A DNA stretch of 64,000 nucleotides from Diphasiastrum complanatum (GCA_029204225.1 CM055098.1:10737246-10801245), one strand, 5' to 3'. Numbered from the stretch's first letter, positions 46,801 to 59,395 are shown. Translations and numbers: made by a program. Notes: a model not told the origin generated them from the sequence alone.

Positions 46801-47447
46801 TGTGAAAATAGTTAAAAATTAGCTAGTAATTTATTGCCAAGTGGCACCATTATGGATGGCCAAATGTCACATACTCTTGTACATAGTTAGGATGATTGAG
46901 ACCCATTTACATTCTTAGAGGTGGCTGAATTGAGCCCCAAAATAAAGTCCTAAATTATTTGCTAATTTTGAGGGATATTGGTGACAATGCATCTAATACA
47001 CCTAATTCAACCACAAGAGGGTGTGATTCCTAGATTAGGCACTTAGATAGTATGGTTAGGTCAACACCTAATGATGGAAAACCCTAAAGCTCATATCCAA
47101 GCTGATCCATTATTAGTTTGATCATGATCTTTTGTACTATTGATTGATGAGTAGCAATTTTTGAGTTTGAGACAATTTTCTTCCAAGGTCGAGGTTGGAG
47201 CATCTATGTTTGAGTGATAATGATGATCGAAATGGCCAATTTAATGCTAACTAAGTGATTTTCTATCCATAGTTTTTCTAGGAGCAACTATTTACAGAGC
47301 CTTATTTTTTTATCTGAACAAGTTTCAAGGTTTTGCATTTGGTTAGCGTTTTGATCAATTTTGCAAGCTAGTGAGTAATTTAACATTTGGTGTTGGTGCT
47401 ATCATTATTGGCTTAAAATCCATCATTGAATCATATTTTGATATGAT
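46801..47447 (+). repeat. LTR of the A-family relic, followed by leader sequence
   Basis: It starts TGTGAAAATAGTTAAAAATTAGCTAG right after a purine tract and ends near 47447 before a decayed primer-site-like ATTGGTATTAGATCA. From 47450 to about 47735 the sequence matches the leader of element A (near 9640-9940, for example 'gacaatctcc...ttggatga'). The LTR therefore has a 3' internal end on its left and a 5' leader on its right, as in a tandem or recombined pair. The exact right edge is uncertain. Confidence 0.7.
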
Positions 47448-47747
47448 TGGTATTAGATCATTTTGATGGCCAAAAATAGTAAGTTTGCTATATCTAGTGG
47501 ACATTTAAGAGGGACCTTAAATCTAGCATGCTTTATGCATTTGTGTTGATCAAATCATTACTAACACTTTGATGTGAGTGGATCCTAAAGATTAAAAGGA
47601 ATTTTCAGGTTTATTGAATCTCAAAAGCTAAGAGTAAATCTATTTTATTCATTGGAGAGGTTGTGTACATTCAAGCTAACAATTGTTTGTTCAATTTCTA
47701 GTTGACAATCTCCCTTGTGGATGAGCTAGGCTCCTCGGAGACTTTAG

Positions 47748-50167
47748 CATTCTACACTTTTGTGAGGTTTCTAGTCATTTGTCTTGTGATTTCTATGAAT
47801 GATTGCTATCTAGGATTATTGTACTTGTTGTTTTATGTGCAGGCCGTACTGTGGACAATACTCCACACGTGTGAGGCCGCTCTCACTAATTAATGATGTG
47901 TTGATCCATTGCTCTTGCTTAAATCCAAGTGTAGTGAATCTAGATCAAGATCTAATGTGTAGAACTTGATAGATCCATTGATTAAGCAACCAATAACTCT
48001 CTATGATTGTAAAGTACAATCATTATTGTCCTAAAAACTGTAAAATTTATCATGGTATCAGATCTAAGTAAGAGAGTGATCATTAAATCATAAATCTTGT
48101 AAAGATCATTGGAAAAATTTGTTTTTGGCCAATACTAGTGAGGGCGAGTTCATCTAGAGTGATGGCTTGAATTCATTTGGATCAAAACGACTTGGAGGCT
48201 GTGTATGTACTTTTTACACGTGTGAAACCGTACACCAACTTTCATTTCAAGTTACTTTGTGTTTTTTGGTCCCAAAATCACAATACTAGTACATTTTTTG
48301 TGCTTTTTGAAGCCTAGTATTGATCTAGATTCAATCTAGCTAATGCCTATGACCAAATAGAGTTTTGGATTATTGAAGCATTTCTTTTTAGAGTCCAAGA
48401 TTAGAGCTTAGAGGTTGATTTGTTCAGATCCTTAGTTGAAGTGAAGTCTCTAAGAAAAGTGTAAAGCAATTTTTTTTGTGAGAGTGAAAGCTAGGAATTT
48501 TTGGCAAGATCTTTGTGTATCATTCAAGCTTGTGTGCTAGTTTGATAGAGACAAGCCTATAGGCATTTTTGTATGCTTTAGGCCTTCATAGATCTTTTAA
48601 AATTCAGAAACCTTTGTGATTTTAAGAAGAGTATTCATTCTACAATGTCATCCATGGGTGGATATTTGATGGAATCAAGTGAGAGACTCACTTCCACAAA
48701 TTATTCCATTTGAAAAGTGAGAATGGAATCACTCCTAGTGATCCATGATCTATTTGACATAGTTCAAGGAGTTGAGGAAGAGCCTCAAACTCCCCAAGAA
48801 CAAGCCAAATACAAGAAGAGAGCAAGATGAGCTCTACATTGCATAAAGTAAAATGGATGCAATGACCTCTTGAAAGAGGTGTCTTCTTGTACCTCATCCA
48901 AAGAGGCTTGGGATTCATTAAAGAGCATCTATGAATCCAATAATACTTCAAGAATTCTCATGCTAAGAAATCAAGTTTTCCAAAGCATGAAAGGAAGTGG
49001 AGAGAGTGGACAAGAGTATGTCCTTAGGATGGACAAGAGTATGTCCTTAGGATCAAATCCAAGGAGTTAAGTGCAATGGGAGAGAAGATCCAAGATCAAG
49101 AGCTAGTACAAATCATCTTGAATGGTCTAGGTGATCAGTTCACCAACTTAGTCCAATCATTTGCCATTCAGACACTCTTCCATCCATTGAAAAGTTGCAC
49201 AACGTTCTTGTGGCCGAGGAGAGTAGGCTTCTACACCTCAAGACAAGAATGGATATCATGTCACTTAATGGAGGAGAGGAGAAGGCTAACTTTACATCTA
49301 AAGGAAAGAAGAAGCAACATCCATTCAAGAAAAATCAAGGCAAGGAGGCCGAGATGAAGAATGGAGGATCTACTTCCAAGGCAAACCTCAAGTGTTTCTT
49401 TTGTGGAAAGAAAGAACACTTTGCCTCAGAATACTACTTGAAGAAGAATCAACAAGCCAATGGAGATCAAGGGAACATTGCTCAAGAGGAAGAAAATGAG
49501 GATGGATTCAACACATCCTTAATGGTCGCATCTACACCAACTTCAAGTCAAGACACATGGTGGATAGATAGTGGGGCTAGTTCCCACCTGTCTTTTAACA
49601 AGCATTATTTTTCTACTCTTCTATCTTGTAATGACTCTAAGAAGTCAATATACACTGCTAGTGATCAAGCATGCAAGATAGATGACATAGGATCTATACC
49701 TCTTTGCTTAGGCACATCGAAAAGGATAGATCTAGATAATGTTTTGTATGTTCCTACCATTTCAAGAAACTTGCTTAGTGTAGGACAATTAATGGACAAT
49801 GGACTAGATGTACATTTCAAGAATGGAGTTTGTTCCATCTTGAAAAATGATAAGTCCATAGCTAGTGGCATTAAGCAAGGTAGACTTTTTAAGTTGGATG
49901 CTAATGTTGCAAGTGAAAGTGTGAACTTGGCTAGCGAGGAGCTATCTCAAGTGGAGCTATGGCATAAGAGATTAGGCCATCCTAATCTTCAATCTATGGA
50001 GTCAATGGCAAGCACGGAAGTAGCTCTCGGCCTACCAAGAGCCTTCAAGAAGTGTGGAAAGATGTGTGAGGCATGTGGCCTTGCAAAGTCACACAACTCT
50101 TCTTATAAGAGATCTTCATCAAGATCTACCTCTCCCTTGGAGCTCATACATTCTGATGTACATAGTT
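47748..50167 (+). pseudogene. Truncated copia of the B family (partial LTR to GAG-pre-integrase)
   Basis: It begins inside a B-family LTR: 47748-48053 match about 18812-19117, so the first two thirds of the LTR are missing. The mutated primer site TGGTATCAGATCT follows. Gag starts at 48643 with stops (near 48712 and 48829); a 20-bp duplication lies near 49011-49050. The longest frame (49195-50238) holds a damaged knuckle (CFFCGKKEHFASEYY, last Cys lost), protease (WWIDSGASSHLSFN) and GAG-pre-integrase (WHKRLGHPNLQ). Homology to B ends abruptly at 50167, just after HSDVHS of the integrase. No 3' LTR is present, so the copy is truncated at both ends. Confidence 0.85.
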
Positions 50168-51101
50168 TGTTAAAGTTGTTTTGGGTATTTGGAGAGGTTA
50201 TGAGATATAGATCCAGATCCCTAAATGGTATCTCATAATTTCCAAATCGGAAATCCTTAGAAACTATTTATCTTTTAAAACCTCTACTTTTTAGAAATTT
50301 CCTAAATACAAGACAATTGGATTGAGTTTCATATAATTCCTTCCAATGTAGAACTAAGTATTGAAGGGTTGTTAAAGTTATATGAATTCATGCTTCCATT
50401 TCAGTTGTGAATATAGCTCAGAATCAATTGGTGTTTTCAATTGATGAAGTGGAATTTTGACTTTCTGAGCCCAAATGATTATCTCTATTTGATAGTTGAT
50501 TGTTGAGAGTAATGTTTCTATCACTCGAGATAAGATATTTTATGATTTTAAGGAAAAAGTCCGGTTTGTAATAGTATTGAATACTCATTACTAACTTTTT
50601 TGAATCTTTGATATTTTATATGTTGTCTCTTGGGAACTTTTTGATCGAAATTATCGAATTTCTTTTAAAAGGGGGAGAAGAAAATGATAGGAATAATACT
50701 TTCATGAACCCTAAACCAGAGAAAATCTTTGAGATGGAATTCAAGGGGCTGTTGGAGGACTGATCTTTGATAGATCTAGCCTCAGTGAAGCCGGTGATTT
50801 CTAAAACCAAGATTTGATTAAAAACAAAGGATTTTGACAGTATATCAGGGTGTTTCAGAAATTTTGAGCATGGTCGAAATTCGTGGATGGGATAGGATGA
50901 AAGATCATGGTCTATTATGGCTGCAGACAGTTTGCGAATTCTGATATACCTGATTGGTTGAAAAATGTCACTTGGGTCACTTCTTTTAGAGAAAATGCCC
51001 AAGATGACACTTTTGTTGCTTCCGTCCAGCTTGATGAGTTGCTCAACAGCTTGTTTGGGATCTGAAGAGAAGTCTTGTGTTAAAGTGTGAAAAAAAATCA
51101 G
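50168..51101. other. Spacer between the B-family fragment and the gypsy gag region
   Basis: No recognised protein. A minus-strand frame (50616-51002) has no known motif. The stretch lies just downstream of the gypsy protease frame, where reverse transcriptase would be expected, but none is readable. Confidence 0.45.
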
Positions 51102-52424
51102 TCAAGCATACACACAAGTGGATTTGTCCTTGTTGTCTTTCTCTGGAATGGGGTTGACATTCACCTCCTCAACATCCACTGTAGCTATAGCTTCTTCGGG
51201 CAGATCACTCCATCGGATCACCTGGTTGTAGCATTGCTTCAACTGCTTCTTCTTGTTCATAGGTGTCCTTGGTGGATCTATCCTTGAAACTTTCGCCATA
51301 GCAGATTTTTGCGACAGTTGAGCTGGTACTGTCTTAATTCCATAACGATCTGGGTCCATGTGCTGTAGGACCTGCTCATCAATCAGCTCAATCTCCTTGT
51401 TGTAAGTCAGAGCATGTTGCCAAGGGACTAAATCATCATCCACTGGGTTCTCAATAGATTCCGCCAACAGCCATGCTATGTTTATCATATTCACTCCAAA
51501 TGTAATTGGTGTGTTCATGGTGTAACACTTGGGTGAAGATGTCTTGGGTTCAGGATCTGATTCATATTGACATACTTGGCAGTCAATCGTTGCTAATGCA
51601 TCCATCTCAAAATCGTAGTGACCACCCTTGGCTTGCCTTGGGCGATCTATTGTGTGATATGTCGTGGATGATTCGTCATCAGCCTTGGGTGCAAGTGGTT
51701 TCACCGCCCATATGGTTGGATCAACCTTTACAGCTTGCTCTCTGTTCTCAAAGGTGAGTTTCCCTGTACCCCAATTGTGTACTACTTGCGCAGTCCTCAA
51801 CCATGGTCTTCCCAGTAAAACACGGTGTGCATATGGAGATTCAGGTATATCCATTATTACAAAGGTGATCACAAACTGCATGCCTATTATTTTTACAAAG
51901 ATATCGGCAACCACACCCTTCGGTTTTACATAGGATTGATCTGCTAGCTTGATGGTGAATCTTGTTGGCTTCAATCCCTGTAAACTCCACTTTTGATACA
52001 AAGTAGTGGAAATCAAATTAGCACTAGATCCTCCATCTACCACTATTGTCTCATCCTCGAATCTCTTGTGTTTGGTCGGTAGGGTGATGTTGTGTTCCTT
52101 GCTTTCCCATGTTGTCACGATGTGGAGGACATTACTAGTTTCTTTGTAGCCCCTCGTACAATATATGGGCTCTGGCACTACTGGTTCCGCGTTCACTTTG
52201 GCCCATTCAACCAAAAGGCTTTTAGTTTGTGGTGCAATCCGCGGTAATTCCCTGAGTGGTAAACTAACACGGCTCGCCAGTAGGCTTGTGAGCCTTTCAA
52301 TGTGCGATTCCTCGGGCTCTACCATGTGGAAAGGTGGTTCATGATGATGCAATCGATTGTTCTGATCAGTGCGCAATGGTGAGCCCGTTCGTGGTTCCCA
52401 TTTGTCATCAGCAGGAGGTTCCAT
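51102..52424 (-). CDS. Ty3/gypsy-type retropepsin-like protease region (440 codons)
   Basis: An open minus-strand frame from the ATG at 52424. Residues 124-145 carry a retropepsin-like active site of the form VVDGGSSANLIS (Asp about 130; DGG in place of DTG/DSG). The second half has the features usual in plant gypsy proteases: LADQSYVKPKGVV, then FVIMDIPE, then VLLGRPWLRTAQVVHNWGTG. Upstream in the same orientation lies gag with zinc knuckles. A reverse transcriptase does not follow, so the element is partial. The frame is unusually free of stops for a region that has lost its polymerase. It could be a recently dead element or a retained gag-protease gene; the sequence alone does not tell. 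Confidence 0.75.
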   Translation of the reverse strand: MEPPADDKWEPRTGSPLRTDQNNRLHHHEPPFHMVEPEESHIERLTSLLASRVSLPLRELPRIAPQTKSLLVEWAKVNAEPVVPEPIYCTRGYKETSNVLHIVTTWESKEHNITLPTKHKRFEDETIVVDGGSSANLISTTLYQKWSLQGLKPTRFTIKLADQSYVKPKGVVADIFVKIIGMQFVITFVIMDIPESPYAHRVLLGRPWLRTAQVVHNWGTGKLTFENREQAVKVDPTIWAVKPLAPKADDESSTTYHTIDRPRQAKGGHYDFEMDALATIDCQVCQYESDPEPKTSSPKCYTMNTPITFGVNMINIAWLLAESIENPVDDDLVPWQHALTYNKEIELIDEQVLQHMDPDRYGIKTVPAQLSQKSAMAKVSRIDPPRTPMNKKKQLKQCYNQVIRWSDLPEEAIATVDVEEVNVNPIPEKDNKDKSTCVYA

Positions 52425-53700
52425 AGGGTTGTCTCTTTTTTGCTTTTTTCTCTGCTTGTGCTCTCTGTATCCAGTGCCATATCTTCTGGTACTGTCTCCT
52501 CTCTTCCCTCACATTCGGATATGGCGTTGAAGTTGAGGGTTGGTCATCAGTGACCGATGGTGGTGGTGAGGGAGCCACTTCCTTCCTCTTCTGTGCTCGT
52601 GTAATGGCTAACACAAGGGCATGGAAATGTTGCCTTTCCAGTGACATCCCCGCTGGAACTGTTGCCCGTTGTATTTCAATGAAGTTCAATGGTGTGTTGG
52701 TCCCAGGTCTCAATGGACAATTCTTGAAGCAGTCTCCACAACCACATTCTTGACAGAAGGATGTATATTGTCCCTTGTAAGGACATTTAGTGATTCTGTG
52801 TCGTTCACCACATCCGTAGCAGCCATAATTTCTTCCGCCTTGACGCTAAGTTTGAGCTGCATAGGCCGCAATATATTCATTTATGATAGGATCCATATAT
52901 AGTTTATCTGGCCCATACCATTGCTGTTGCTCAGGTTGAGGTGGTACTGGCATCTACTGCTTGTGTAATTTTGTCATTTGTTCCATCAACAATTTTGTGG
53001 ATAATGTGAAAGCAGTTGATGGTGATGACGCTATCGAGGGAGTAGGAGTATGGGTGGATGGATATTCGTCGTCTGATCCCTCATCCTCTTCCCTGATGGC
53101 ATCCTCCATTGCTTCTTGTAGAGTAGCGTACTGCCCCCGTCATTTCAACTCTCTCTTGATGCTACGTGGTAACCCCGCAAGGAACCACATGATCACCGCA
53201 TGATCGGGAGTTAGGGTTGCACTACACTCGAATCATAGATGTTTGACCCGCTCAATATAGTCCCTGACCCTTTCTCTTTTCTCCATCTTGACCTTGTTGG
53301 TTTAAAGCATGTGATGAGAGCCACTTTAATCGCTTCCTAGGTGGATTTCTCTTTCTCTGACAGATTGAAAAACCAATCTTGAGCCACCGCTACTAGTGAC
53401 ATGGGGAACAACATCAACTTCTCTGCAGGTGTCCGATCGCCATAGATTTCACAAACTTGCTTGTAGATATGGGAGAAAGCGGATGGGATCTGATGATCCG
53501 TCGTATTTTTGTATCTCCATTCGAGGTGCCCTCCGGACTGCTTGCAAGGGAGCGACAGGTATGGGTAGACCCATTGGATCCATCGGCACTGGTTCCGGTT
53601 CTGCCTCTTGTTGCAGAGTTGCTAATCTGGGAAGGTGTGGTGCTTGATTCGTTGTCCTTCTTGCTACTGATCATCCAGATCTCAGATTCATCCAATGGTG
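52408..53700 (-). pseudogene. Ty3/gypsy gag remnant with zinc-binding Cys region
   Basis: Minus strand, in broken frames. Near 53230-53460 a capsid-like stretch reads AEKLMLFPMSL, WFFNLSEKEKSTW and AIKVALI, the usual Retrotrans_gag pattern. It is followed by an acidic linker (EEDEGSDDEYPSTHTPT near 53060-53100) and Cys-rich motifs at about 52725-52830 (CYGCGERHRITKCPYK, then CQECGCGDCFKNCP). The last frame (52408-52713, no ATG of its own) overlaps the start of the protease frame by about 17 bases in a different phase. Confidence 0.7.
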
Positions 53701-53759
53701 GAGTCCAAGATAGCTGGATCTTACTTGTACAGTGGGATGCAATCTGGATCTTATGGATC

Positions 53760-55000
53760 TGATCAAACTAATAGGCAGGTGTTGAGGATTCAAGACTTGT
53801 ACGGTGGTTTTTCCTTAATAACTTCTTACTCCTTGCACTGATTGTCCTGAGATTTTGATAGTAGCTGGATCTAATGCAGATCTTTTCACTGATCTAGTCT
53901 GCAAGGGTTCTTTAGTGCAAGGGTTGGTTGTGCAAGGGTTCTTTAGCTATTTTGCAGACAAAAAACCTTAATATTTTTCAGATCACTGGGAAATAGCTCT
54001 CGCAAGGATCACTGGAGTTGAATCTGGCTTAGATCCTAACTCTAAAAATCTCCGTGAGAGTTAACTCTCGCATAAAGTAAAATTTCACTGTTTGCGAGGG
54101 TTCAAAACCACTAATTTGGCTTGATCTTCACCAATACTCAGTACTAACTCTCGCAGGCTTCTTCACTAACGGAAATTGACATTCTAGATCGATTGAAATG
54201 GTCTGTGAGAGCTCTCTCTAGAAGGATTTGCTGGATCTTCACTTTTTAGTGAATTTTTTAGCACTTAAACCCAAAATCCTGCTCACTGGAATCAAACTAA
54301 CTCTCGCAGACTCTTTTGTGTCCTAGTCTCACTGAGATCGAACTTCAGAATTCTCTGCGAGAGTTCTTGACCAATGGAACTGAAAATTTTAGTGTTTGTG
54401 AGGGTTCTTTAGTACTTTTCCATCTTTTTTCACTGGGAACTCTTGCACAGATACTTAAAGTTTGAACCAACTCTCGCAATCTTCATTATGTCCTAGTATC
54501 ACTGAGATGGAACTTCAGAGGGCTCTGCGAAAGTTCTTATGAAGATTTGAATTTTTTTGGTTTTTTACAAGGATTTTTTGAATTTTTATGATTTTTTTCT
54601 CTGATTTTTGCAATCTTCTTGGAACTAACTCTTGCAGGCTTCTATGCAAGTCTGGGACAGTACCCTGGAGCTGCTGCCAGTCATGCAAGGGTTATCTCTC
54701 ACTAGTTTTAGAAATCTGATGGGATTTTTGGCTCTTTTTCCCTCCAAAATACAGATTGGTGTGTTTTTTTGGGTTTTCTCAGGTTTTGGTTTGGATGTCA
54801 AGCCCTTAGAGACTGTTCAGGGTCTCCTCCACCCTCTCACACCTCCTTCCCTAGCTAGGAACAGTCCAAACACAAGAAAATGCAGAAAACTAACTCTACC
54901 TTCCCTAAAATCCACCTAAAACTACTCTAAAAAGCAAGAAATAACTAAAATGTAGCTATGCTAGTTAGTGAAAACCTATCCTTAGCAACGGTGCCACTAT
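53760..55000 (-). other. Probable leader of the gypsy element, with repeated CTCTCGCA and a primer-site-like motif
   Basis: No coding capacity. The 8-mer CTCTCGCA occurs at 53997, 54065, 54148, 54301 and 54471, and its reverse complement at 54356. Two blocks (about 54296-54369 and 54466-54540) share the order 'ctctcgca...tgtcctagt.tcactgagat.gaacttcaga...ctctgcga'. Near 54980-54998 the minus strand reads TGGCACCGTTGCTAAGG, which resembles the TGGCGCCGTTGCCGGGG-type primer site of many plant gypsy elements. If so, the 5' LTR lies to the right of 55000; its ends were not found. Confidence 0.55.
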
Positions 55001-55209
55001 AGGTTCTATGTTCTTGCGTTGTAGTAGCCCTCCTGCTTGTCAACAAGGGTTAGAACATTGAATAGGTGCCTAACTATGAATAGATGCTACTTTTAGATAG
55101 TTCTCTACTTTTTCTCTAACTCTATCACCACTAACACTACTCACCCTGGACTCTACTCCACTAAACTTACATTCATCATGATTTTTGTGAAAGGAAAGAG
55201 AGAGTAGAC

Positions 55210-56436
<1,227 letters not shown>

Positions 56437-57285
56437 TCAAATAGCATTCATCTTAATACAGTGAAGTGCAAGCCTAGACCTCTTCTTGTATCTCACTAAT
56501 TCCTGTGCACCTAGAGGTTCATCTTCATCATCTATTAGAAACTCATAAAGATCCTGGAGCACCATTAGTGACTCCATCCTCACTTTCCAAATAGCATAAT
56601 TGGTAGAATTTAAGCTCTCACTAGCTTCTAGAAGGTAGGCTCCCACTGATCCCATCTTACTAGCAAGATTCTACACACAAGATATAGATTTGTTTGGACC
56701 TAAATCTCACAAAGGTTTCTAACTTGCAGTGTTTCACTCAAATGTTGACTTCTAATCCAACAGATGGATTTGTATTCACAATTCTATCACTCCCTCAAAA
56801 CTGGAATGAAGATAAGATGAGATGAAAACTACACTCAAGCAAATCTTGCCAATCTTGGCTATTCTTGGACAAAAACTGACTCTATCTCTCTCATTCACTT
56901 TGATGTACTTTCAAGACCCGGTTTCCACTTTAAGAAGGTCTGAAATCAGCCTAGATTAATTAATTTTTATGAAACAAATTCAAAACTAATCAATGGCAAG
57001 TGATCTTGGTAGCTTATCCTAGGATTTGCACTAAAAATTACATCAAACTGACACCAGATGAATTTTCTATGATCCAATAAATATGGGTTATTAAATGCTG
57101 GTTCAGAGATGCCCACACGTGTGAACAGTACGGATTTTGATCCTGAAAAAGTTTGGGATCAAATCCCCTCACCAAAACCTGGATACTAGCTCGCCCTTCC
57201 AATACTAGCTTTTTGCACCAAAACCTGCTAAAACTGGATTAGATTCAAACACAGATCAATGGCCTTGTACTTGGCTTTGATACCA
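56437..57285 (-). pseudogene. Copia fragment: Gag N-terminus, leader and primer site (minus strand)
   Basis: The minus-strand frame 56437-56655 begins MGSVGAYLLEASESLNSTNY and continues IWKVRMESL and YKKRSRLALHCIK, clearly a B-family-like copia Gag start; it is cut off after 72 codons. Its leader (56656-57272) includes CACACGTGTG near 57114 close to a CAGTACGG stretch, as in element B. The primer-site-like TGGTATCAAAGCC (57273-57285 on the minus strand) abuts the small LTR at 57286. The fragment has no pol. Confidence 0.75.
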
Positions 57286-57563
57286 TGTAAAGAATTTGGG
57301 CCTCAGGGCCACGCACACATACGTACCCACACGAACCGCGTACTGGGATCCCAACCCCAGTCGCCTAGCCACCTGCCATCCGTCTAACCCCCAAAAGGGC
57401 TGGTACCAAGGGATAGAGGATATAGCGAAGCCCCAACTTATATATGGGAGAGTTCAAGGCAAGCAGCTACTTATGGGACATTAAGAATTCTCAAGGCCTT
57501 CTTTGGGCGCTCAAGCCCACGGCACTTTCCTGTGCGTGGCTTGCAACTAAACATTCCTCAACA
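57286..57563 (-). mobile_element. Small 278-bp LTR, TRIM/SMART-like
   Basis: On the minus strand it starts TGTTGAGGAATG and ends AATTCTTTACA (TG...CA). It is more GC-rich than its surroundings and has a TATA-like CCATATATAAG (57437-57448). Upstream on the minus strand is a 52-bp piece (57564-57615) that starts with a full tRNA-iMet primer site (TGGTATCAGAGCC) and ends in a purine tract (GAGTGGGGG). This is the whole internal region expected for a SMART/TRIM-type miniature LTR element. A second primer-site-like sequence (57273-57285) follows the LTR. No second copy of this LTR is in the window, so the call rests on structure. Confidence 0.6.
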
Positions 57564-57615
57564 CCCCCACTCAAGCAAGCATTGGCAAAGGAACCCCCCA
57601 TTGGCTCTGATACCA
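57564..57615 (-). other. 52-bp primer-site-to-polypurine-tract segment
   Basis: Between the two LTRs, the minus strand runs from TGGTATCAGAGCC (57603-57615) to TGAGTGGGGG next to 57563. There is no room for a gene. It reads as either a miniature element's complete internal domain or the join left by recombination. Confidence 0.7.
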
Positions 57616-58307
57616 TGTGAAAAGTACAGTACTAAGGACCATAAATGGATCTTTGAATGATCCACAAGGTGATTGTATGCTTGTTAAACAATCTATCAGA
57701 AACTAGTAATCAGAAAACAAAATCTAGTTTAGCAGCTTGATAGGAAACAAGTAGAGACAATCAAAGCATTGATCAAATAGTATAATCCAACTCCACACTT
57801 GTGGAAATAAGGCTGTAGTACGGCCTGTAGACAGTGTTTACAAAGTGCCAAAGCTGGGTTTCATTGGAAATCAAGAGTAATCACCATACAATGAGAGGAA
57901 ACTCGAGTTTCTCCTTGAGGCTCCAAAAAGTTTTCTATCTTCTCACTATGGAGAATGGGAATACATAGTAAAACACACTTCCTTTGCAAAGTTAGGTGAA
58001 AATCCAGCATGTAATAAGGAAGTAGACTCCACTTTCTTGCCCTAATGTGAAAACCCTAGCCTAGATCCAAGAGTCATGCTTGGTAGGTGCATGGTAGGTA
58101 CAAATCTCATCATAAATCATGGTCTAGATCCTACAAAGTAGGAATCACTACCAAATAGACACAACCACTCCTCTTGACTCGTGGTAACCTACTTTAGGTG
58201 TGTATGTACAAGTGGCACTTTGGCCATTCAAGTAACCAACAAACAATATTGACAAAATGTACAATATTCTACATGGCTAGATTTGCCAATGTAGGCAATT
58301 TTTCACA
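57616..58307 (-). repeat. 692-bp copia LTR inserted in a C-family element
   Basis: On the minus strand it starts TGTGAAAAATTGCC and ends GTACTGTACTTTTCACA, followed by a tRNA-iMet primer site, so it acts as a 5' LTR for whatever lies to its left. It holds an AGGCCGTACT...CCACAAGTGTGG module resembling the element B LTR module. On its right it abuts the protease (FLDFGATQ) of a C-family Gag-Pol at 58308, the insertion point. The partner 3' LTR is missing. Confidence 0.8.
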
Positions 58308-59395
58308 CTGAGTGGCTCCAAAATCCAAGAACCAAGAACTGTCGTCGGATGCTCCTTGATGGCTGGCCATGAAGGCATCATGATCCGCTTCTTGAATATG
58401 ATGTGAGCTTCTGCAACTGCATTTGCCACTTGATTCGACTGCTCCTTGTTGTTGTTCTTCGCTTGCAGTATCTGACAGTCTTGAATTTCGTGGTTGTTTC
58501 ACTTGTAGTATCTACAGAACAGCTTCTTCTTTGTCTGCGGATTCGACTGTTCTTCGTGTTGTGCTGGTTTTTCGTCTGGCTTTGATTGCTTCGGGCCTTT
58601 CTTCTTCTTCTGCTTAGTTGTGCTCTTGTTGGTGTACAAGGCGTGAGAATCAGCTGAGGAACTTGAGGCTTTGTTCCTCCGCATGTCTTCCTACAACAAC
58701 ATAGTAATGACTCTTGAAAGAGTCAGTTATGGATGAGTCATGATGATCATCATCCAGCTGTGGTATGAGCTTGGCAAGCTTGTAAGCAGTTGCGTCACTG
58801 TGTCTTGATCGTCTATGACAGATCCAACAGCGGCCATTTGCCTTAGCAGGTTTTTGAATTGATTAATGTGATTCTGTAAGAAATCACCATTTGCCACTTG
58901 AGGGAGTAAAATTTCTTCCTGAGATGTAGCTTGGAGGCTATATCTCGCACTTCGTATAGTGTGCTCAAGATGTCCTAGACTTCTTTCGATGTCTGGGCCT
59001 CGGATACATGGCCGATGTGAGTATCTGTAATGTTCAGGATGATCAGCGCAAAAGCTTTTCCATCCTTTAGCTTTCATCTGGAGATTGTTGTATCATCTGC
59101 TTCGGGTTTCCCTTCTGCACCTGTAACAACGTCATACAATTCTTTAGCCATTAGTAAATTTTCATCTTAAATTTTTACAGATGTTAATTGGCTCCATCAA
59201 GCTTGTCCATGATGGGATTGGATTTCCCTTGGGAATCCATGTAGAAGAATTAGCCTAAGTGATAGGAAAAACTATCAGTGACTTAAGTATGAAAATTTGG
59301 TACAAAAATATAGAACAAGAAGACAATTACTCTATCGGCTAGTAGAGTCTTGTACTGTGGAAGCTTATCAGGCTACAAAAATAGCTCTGATACCA
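58308..59395 (-). pseudogene. C-family copia Gag and protease start (minus strand)
   Basis: On the minus strand a C-type leader and Gag run from about 59240 (next to the primer site at 59384-59395) to 58308. The pieces in order are FCADHPEHYRYSHRP and ITFLQNHINQF-like Gag (58727-59077), a Lys-rich linker ending LFCRYYK (58499-58684), and then MKQPRNSRL through SSWFLDFGATQ (58269-58502), the protease active site with DF in place of DS. Several frame breaks are present. Unlike element C, this copy retains the knuckle and protease segment, so it documents what C has lost. Confidence 0.75.

Noticed and set aside
50616-51002. 128-codon minus-strand frame downstream of the gypsy protease
   Set aside because: No reverse transcriptase or other known motif; low-complexity Ser/Ile/Phe content; looks like a chance frame.
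57286-57563. Cassandra-type TRIM carrying 5S rRNA promoter boxes in its LTR
   Set aside because: TTGGGCG- and GTACTGGGAT-like phrases are present, but in the wrong order and spacing for a 5S gene, and no 5S-like 120-bp region can be read.
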